A stretch of 64,000 nucleotides of DNA from Serripes groenlandicus. Taxonomy: Eukaryota; Mollusca; Bivalvia; Cardiida; Cardiidae. Position 1 is the first letter of the stretch. Every line of letters starts with the position of its first letter. The stretch is from the NCBI GenBank assembly GCA_031761405.1, contig JASEVX010000010.1, positions 12,849,918 to 12,913,917 of the forward strand. The letters are read 5' to 3'. A model generated the notes under the pieces. The model searched no databases. It was given only the letters and a program-made list of their open reading frames with translations, and had not been told where the DNA came from. Made by a program: the position numbers and the translations under genes. Positions 59,032 through 64,000 of the stretch are shown in pieces.

Positions 59032-59515
59032 ATTCGTCTGATATGTCATGGGGAATATGCATACCAATTTATATCCTCAATATTATAATCAAACAATTAG
59101 CTATGACATAAGCTTGACTGTCTTACAGCAAGTGGAGCTAAAAATGCAAAAATAAGAATTTGCTTATAATGAGCAATAATTGTCTCCTTTTGTCAAATTT
59201 TTTTGTACACTAAGTAATAATCAAACTTTTGTTTATAGAGATGTAAAATAAATTTGTCTTTCACAGATTTGTTGTATGTGGTTATGTACTGGTTACATGA
59301 AATTAAAACATATATGGATTTATGAATAACACTCACATATAAAAAAGAACATTTCTGGAAATATCAAAGATGTGGATGATTGTGTCCTGCCATTTTTGAT
59401 ACATATCAAATGGTGGTCATACAAAAAACATGGATTGAGTTTAATGATTTTCCAGTCAATTAATTTTATGGATACAAAGAACTTTATAATAATAGACATA
59501 CAGTCCAAACTCTTT
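59032..59515. other. Intergenic DNA with a degraded MITE piece
   Basis: TTTGCTTATAATGAGCAATAA and TTGTTGTATGTGGTTATG (about 59159-59286) are remnants of an older TTAA-MITE. No gene is seen. Confidence 0.4.
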
Positions 59516-59745
59516 TTAACCCTTTCCCTCATACGACAATTCTGCAGCAGACGACTTTAAACATATTTTGTCAAATAATGGAAAATCTCTATAATTGAAT
59601 GGATAACCTATGACTAAAAGTGGAAAACATTGTGACAAAAGGAGAAATTGCACGTTTTGTGCAATTTCTTCTTTTGTTACTATGTTTTCAAAAAGCCGTC
59701 TGCTGCAGAGGTGTCAGAAAGCGTCTATATGAGGGAAAGGGTTAA
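59516..59745 (-). mobile_element. TTAA-MITE, full copy
   Basis: It has complete ends. The palindrome is GCACGTTTTGTGC. Confidence 0.9.
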
Positions 59746-59849
59746 AGACCGACCAATATGGTTCTTGTTCACAGGTGGTCTTTTAGAATTACAGGGTCAT
59801 TAATGCAGAAAATATTAAATGGGATGAGACAGTTCTCATTGGAGATTAA

Positions 59850-60081
59850 TTAAACCCTTTCCCTCATATAGACGCTTTCTGACGCCTCTGCAGCAGACAG
59901 CTTTTTGAAAACATAGTGACAAAAGAAGAAATTGCTCAAAACGAGCAATTTCTCTATTTGTCACAATGTTTTCCACTTTCAGTCCTAGGTTATCCAATCA
60001 ATTAAAGAGATTTTCCATTTTTTGACAGAATATGTTCAAAGTCGTCTGCTGCAGATTTGTTGTACTGTGGGAAAGGGTTAA
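59850..60081 (+). mobile_element. TTAA-MITE, full copy
   Basis: TTAAACCCTTTCCCTCATATAG is at the left and GTACTGTGGGAAAGGGTTAA at the right. The palindrome is GCTCAAAACGAGC. Confidence 0.88.
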
Positions 60082-60194
60082 CACATACCAAGATGATGCA
60101 ATTCATTAACATTATAATTAAATGAATGTAAATACTTGTTTATCACCCTGGTTATAATTACTGTATCAAATGTTAAAACAAGTTACCTGTAAAT

Positions 60195-60405
60195 TCCCAC
60201 CTGCAGACGTATTTTGACATAATTTCTGCAGTAAACAACTTTTGAAAACATTGGTGCAAAATAAGAAATTGCTCAAAATGAGCAATTTCTCCTTCTGTCA
60301 CATTGTATTAAAACTCTAAACATTAAGTTTAATTTCATCTATAAAGATTTTCTAATATTTTTGCCAAGATGTTTTCAAAGTTGTCTTCTGCAGATTGTTT
60401 GTATT
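60195..60405 (+). mobile_element. TTAA-MITE, older, degraded
   Basis: ATTCCCACCTGCAGACGTATT is at the left. The palindrome is GCTCAAAATGAGC. The right end is lost after GTTGTCTTCTGCAG. Confidence 0.6.
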
Positions 60406-60558
60406 TTGTTTTGAATTTAATTCATTAAATTATCATTATCCTGTTGAAAAGGAGATTTTTTAACAAAAAATGCTTGATCCAGTTATGTAATGAGACTGTA
60501 GAAAAATTATTTTGAAAGTTGGGGAGAGTGTAGTAGGTTGCTAATAACTAAAATGCAA

Positions 60559-60785
60559 TTTAACCCTTTCCCTTATATAGACGCTTTTTGATGCCTCTGC
60601 AGCAGACAGCTTTTTGAAGACATAGTGACAAAAGAAGAAATTCCTCAAAACGAGCAATTTCTCGTTTTGCCACAATGTTTTCCACTTTCAGTCATCATAA
60701 GGTTATGCATTCAATTATAGAGATTTTCTATTTTATGACAAAATATGTTCAAAGTCATCTGCTTCGGACCATTTGTATGAGAGAA
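60559..60785 (+). mobile_element. TTAA-MITE, right end degraded
   Basis: TTAACCCTTTCCCTTATATAG is at the left. The palindrome carries one mismatch (CCTCAAAACGAGC), and the right end reads TTTGTATGAGAGAACG. Confidence 0.8.
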
Positions 60786-60943
60786 CGATTTTTATAAAAA
60801 TCATTTCAACCATGCCATTGAAATGGGTAGATGTATGGGCGAGAGGATGCCAAATCAATATCCCATTTGCCTTATGCAGGGGATAGTTAACTATATTTAA
60901 CTATATAAACCAGGATAAGCAGACTTTTTGAAACCGCTACTAT

Positions 60944-61175
60944 TTATTTATTTATTTATTGGGGTTTTAAGCCGCTTCGCTTTCAACATTATTTCAGTTA
61001 TATCATGGCGACAGTTCGCTTATTCATGATCCCTGGGTAAACAAACCATTAATAGGCTATAAAATGTGCCTTGCCCAAGGGCACTCCACCATGACCGTAG
61101 TGCCGTGACCGGGGATCGAACCCAAGACAGCCGGTTTCGAAATCCCCGACGCTAACCACTCGACCACAGCGGATC
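60944..61175 (-). mobile_element. SINE-A, full
   Basis: The minus strand has TCGAGTGGTTAGCGTCGGGG, B-box GGGTTCGATCCCC, the body GTCATGGTGGAGTGCCCTTG, and tail GGCTTAAAACCCCAATAAATA. No clear target duplication is seen. Confidence 0.85.
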
Positions 61176-61338
61176 CGGCTATCAGTAATGAAAACATTAT
61201 ATGTTGCAATAGACACTCTTCTTAATGGGCAAATCTTTGGAATAGATTTCATTACAGCAAGAACAGATTGATTTAGAAATGAGTGAACATAGAACTGGCA
61301 TCCCTTTCCAGAAAACACAGAATCTGCAGCGGACGACT

Positions 61339-61568
61339 TTAACCCTTTCCCTCATATAGACGCTTTCTGACGCCTCTGCAGCAGACAGCTTTTTGAAAAC
61401 ATAGTGACAAAAGAAGAAATTGCACAAAACGTGCAATTTCTCCTTTTGCCACGATGTTTTCCACTTTTTGTCATAGGTTATCCATTCAATTATGGAGATT
61501 TTCTATGTTTCTACAAAATACGTTCAAAGTCGTCTGCTGCAGAATTGTCGTATGAGGGAAAGGGTTAA
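61339..61568 (+). mobile_element. TTAA-MITE, full copy
   Basis: It has complete ends and palindrome GCACAAAACGTGC. It is preceded by a fragment (GAATCTGCAGCGGACGACTT) of another copy, into whose TTAA it may have inserted. Confidence 0.9.
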
Positions 61569-61822
61569 CATTTTCAAGGGGAAAATGTGGCAAATGTTTC
61601 TGAATTAATATATAATATTGTAAATAAGTAAGAAAACATTGGAGGATAAGGACAAATAGCTCATGATGAGCAAATTTGTTTTTGTACAAAATGTTGTCTG
61701 ATGCAAACACATCTAAATGCGCCTGCATGATGGAAAAGGGTCAATGTCTCTAGAGAAATCAACATCCAGTCTTACCCAGATTGAATTGTTGAGAAATAAG
61801 TTCAATCTCTTCAAAACTGTAC

Positions 61823-62014
61823 AACCCTTTCCCACATACAACAAATCTGCAGCAGACGACTTTTAAAACAATCCTGCAAAACACACGGAAGTCTCTAATG
61901 AAAGTATATATTTACTGAAATACGTTTGGAGCAATTTCTCCTTTTGTCCCAATGTTTTCAAAAGTCATCTCCTGTAGATGAATCAGAATGAGTATGCAAT
62001 TGGGAAAGGGTTAA
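61823..62014 (-). mobile_element. TTAA-MITE sharing its TTAA with the next copy
   Basis: ACAACCCTTTCCCACATAC is at the left and AATTGGGAAAGGGTTAA at the right. The palindrome is half deleted. Confidence 0.8.
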
Positions 62015-62240
62015 CCCTTTCCCTCATACGGCAATTCTGCAGCAGACGACTTTGAACGTATTTTGTCAAAACAGAGCAAATCTCCATAATTGAATGGATA
62101 ACCTATGACTAAAAGTGGAAAACATTGTGGCAAAAGGAGAAATTGCACGTTTTGTGCAATTTCTTCTTTTGTCATTATGTTTTCAAAAAGCCGTCTGATG
62201 CAGAGGCGTCAGAAAGCGTGAAATGAGGGAAAGGGTTAAC
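62011..62240 (-). mobile_element. TTAA-MITE, full copy, sharing TTAA on both sides
   Basis: It begins at TTAA 62011-62014 (end of the previous copy) and ends at TTAA 62237-62240, from which a third left terminus (TTAACCTTTCCCACATACAC) continues to ~62300. Confidence 0.85.
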
Positions 62241-62529
62241 CTTTCCCACATACACAGAAGTATTTTGACACATCTGCTACAGATGTCTAAATAATACAGT
62301 ATGGCAAAAGGAGAATCTTAATGAGAAATATGACCTTTACAATTTCTGAAGGCAATAAATAACCAATTATTTATAGATATATTCCAACTAATTTAATATG
62401 TATACATGTATGTGTTCAAAGATGTCTTTTGTGTATTTTATTTTATGTTAAATGAATGTATGGGGGGATTTAATGGCATCTAAAATTATATAGTTTTAAA
62501 GTAACATTCGAATAAGATAAAAGACATTT

Positions 62530-62726
62530 TGTTTTATTGGGGTTTTATTCCATTTATCAACATTATTCCAGTTATATCATAATGACAGTTCACTTATTCA
62601 TGATCTCTGGGTAAACAAACCAGGACTAGGCTAGGAAATACACTGTGCCTAAGACAGCATCTAGGGATCTTACCTGGGATGTCAATTCAAAATCTCCAAT
62701 GCTAACCACTCTGCCTGGACGGTGAA
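62530..62726 (-). mobile_element. SINE-A, diverged
   Basis: The tail GTTTTATTGGGGTTTTATTC (reversed) and body CACTTATTCATGATCTCTGGG are recognisable. The tRNA-like head is degraded. Confidence 0.7.
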
Positions 62727-62844
62727 AGAAGGTAGGATACATAAAAACAAGAATTATTTACTGTTTTCTACATGAAACCTCTGTAGCAGACGAGTTTTGT
62801 GAATGTTGTGGCAAAAAGGATGTTTTTACTTCCATGAAAAATGA

Positions 62845-64000
62845 GGATGATATTGCTTTCAATGCATGAATAATGGATGTTATTGTTTCCACTGCATGAA
62901 TATTGTGGATGTTATTGCTTTCACTATATGAATAATGAGAGTGTCATTGCTTTCACTGCATGAATATTGTAGATGATATTGCTTTCACTTCATGAATAAT
63001 GTAGATGTTATTGTTTCCACTGCATGAATAATGTGAATGTTATTGCTTTCACTATATGAATAATGAGGGTGTCATTGCTTTCACTGCATGAATATTGTAG
63101 ATGATATTGCTTTCATTTCATAAATAATGTAGATATTATTGCTTTCACTGCATGAATAATGTGGATGTTATTGCTTTCACTTTATGAATAATGAGGGTTT
63201 CATTGCTTTCACTGCATGAATATTGTGGATGTTATTGCTTTCACTATATGAATAATGAGGGTTTCATTGCTTTCACTGCATGAATATTGTAGATGTTATT
63301 GCTTTCACTGCATGCATAATTTAGGTGTTATTGCTTTCACTGCATGAATAATGTAGATGATATTGTTTTCACTGCATGACTATTGTAGATGATATTGCTT
63401 TCACTGCATGAAAATTGTAGATGATATTGCTTTCACTTCATGAATAATGTAGATGTTATTGTTTCCACTGCATGAATAATATGGATGTTATTGCTTTCAC
63501 TATATGAATAATGAGGGTGTCATTGCTTTCACTGCATGAATATTGTAGATGATATTGCTTTCACTTCATAAATAATGTAGATATTATTGCTTTCACTGCA
63601 TGAATAATGTGGATGTTATTGCTTTCACTATATGAATAATGAGGGTTTCATTGCTTTCACTGCATGAATATTGTGGATGTTATTGCTTTCACTGCATGCA
63701 TAATTTAGGTGTTATTGCTTTCACTGCATGAATAATGTAGATGATATTGCTTTCACTGCATGACTATTGTAGATGATATTGCTTTCACTGCATGACTATT
63801 GTAGATGATATTGCTTTCACTGCATGAATAATGTAGATGATATTGCTTTCACTGCACGAATAATGTAGATTATATTGCTTTCACTGCATGAATAATGTAG
63901 GTGTTATTGCTTTCACTGCATGAATAATGTGGATGTTGTTGCTTTCACTACATAAATAATGTGGTAGTACTTGCTTTCATTGCATGAATATTGTAGATGT
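62845..64000 (+). repeat. 32-bp minisatellite array, continues past the window edge
   Basis: About 35 units of TTATTGCTTTCACTGCATGA + ATAATGTAGATG have a strict 32-bp period. Variant units recur: the GAG(G/A)GTGTC variant is at 62937, 63065 and 63513, i.e. offsets of 128 (4 x 32) and 448 (14 x 32) bp. There are no unique spacers and no ORF. Confidence 0.9.

Noticed and set aside
62845..64000. CRISPR-like regular repeats
   Set aside because: Units are directly adjacent with no spacers, the host is eukaryotic and there are no cas genes; it is a minisatellite.

Overview
This is a eukaryotic, AT-rich, repeat-dominated window, most likely from a bivalve or other mollusc. That assignment rests on an FMRFamide-receptor-like GPCR, tRNA-derived SINEs, and short dispersed repeats (the 'acaagagggcc...' type with AGGTGAGC ends) that I associate from memory with molluscs; no species can be named. 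I see no bacterial genes, operons or CRISPR arrays. The only cellular protein gene with clear support is a single-coding-exon class A GPCR at 38459-39583. Nearly everything else is mobile DNA, often several layers deep.

Region 1 (1-14.5 kb) is a nest of tyrosine-recombinase (DIRS-type) retrotransposons. An outer element (about 2680-14301) has a Gag-like ORF, a reverse transcriptase/RNase H ORF and a tyrosine recombinase ORF. A second, different element (about 5165-11952) sits inside the outer RT/RNase H ORF. Both have inverted terminal repeats (113 and 150 bp, no mismatch seen) and an internal complementary region equal to the element's two ends joined. This is the expected signature of replication through a circle and recombinase-mediated insertion without target duplication. 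Removing the inner element at its T-run restores the outer reading frame. The outer element itself interrupts an old TTAA-MITE.

Region 2 (the whole window outside the nest) carries about 60 full, partial or broken copies of one MITE family, called TTAA-MITE here. Its ends are TTAACCCTTTCCC(T/A)CATA and the inverse, with CTGCTGCAG-containing subterminal repeats and a central palindrome. 'Plus' copies begin ...AGACGCTTTCTGACGCC; 'minus' copies begin ...CGACAATTCTGCAGCAG. An empty site in another repeat (R1) at about 31.44 kb shows that it duplicates TTAA, as piggyBac-type elements do. Some copies form tandem multimers, back-to-back pairs sharing one TTAA, and chimeras.

Other mobile families are: a GAGCCGT-ended MITE (5 copies); two MULE-like elements with 9-bp target duplications; one hAT-like element with an 8-bp duplication; two SINE families (A and B) with different tRNA-like heads and a shared 3' tail; and several short elements (R1, R3-R8) carrying internal tandem units. 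Tandem arrays include a TGACCT-rich array (58.14-58.87 kb), a 29-bp array (42.8-43.9 kb) and a 32-bp minisatellite running off the right end (62.85-64.0 kb).

The GPCR lies at 38.5 kb, just after a polypyrimidine tract and splice-acceptor-like site that directly abuts a sense SINE. The other open frames between 14.5 and 64 kb are short, coincide with repeats and are not annotated as genes.
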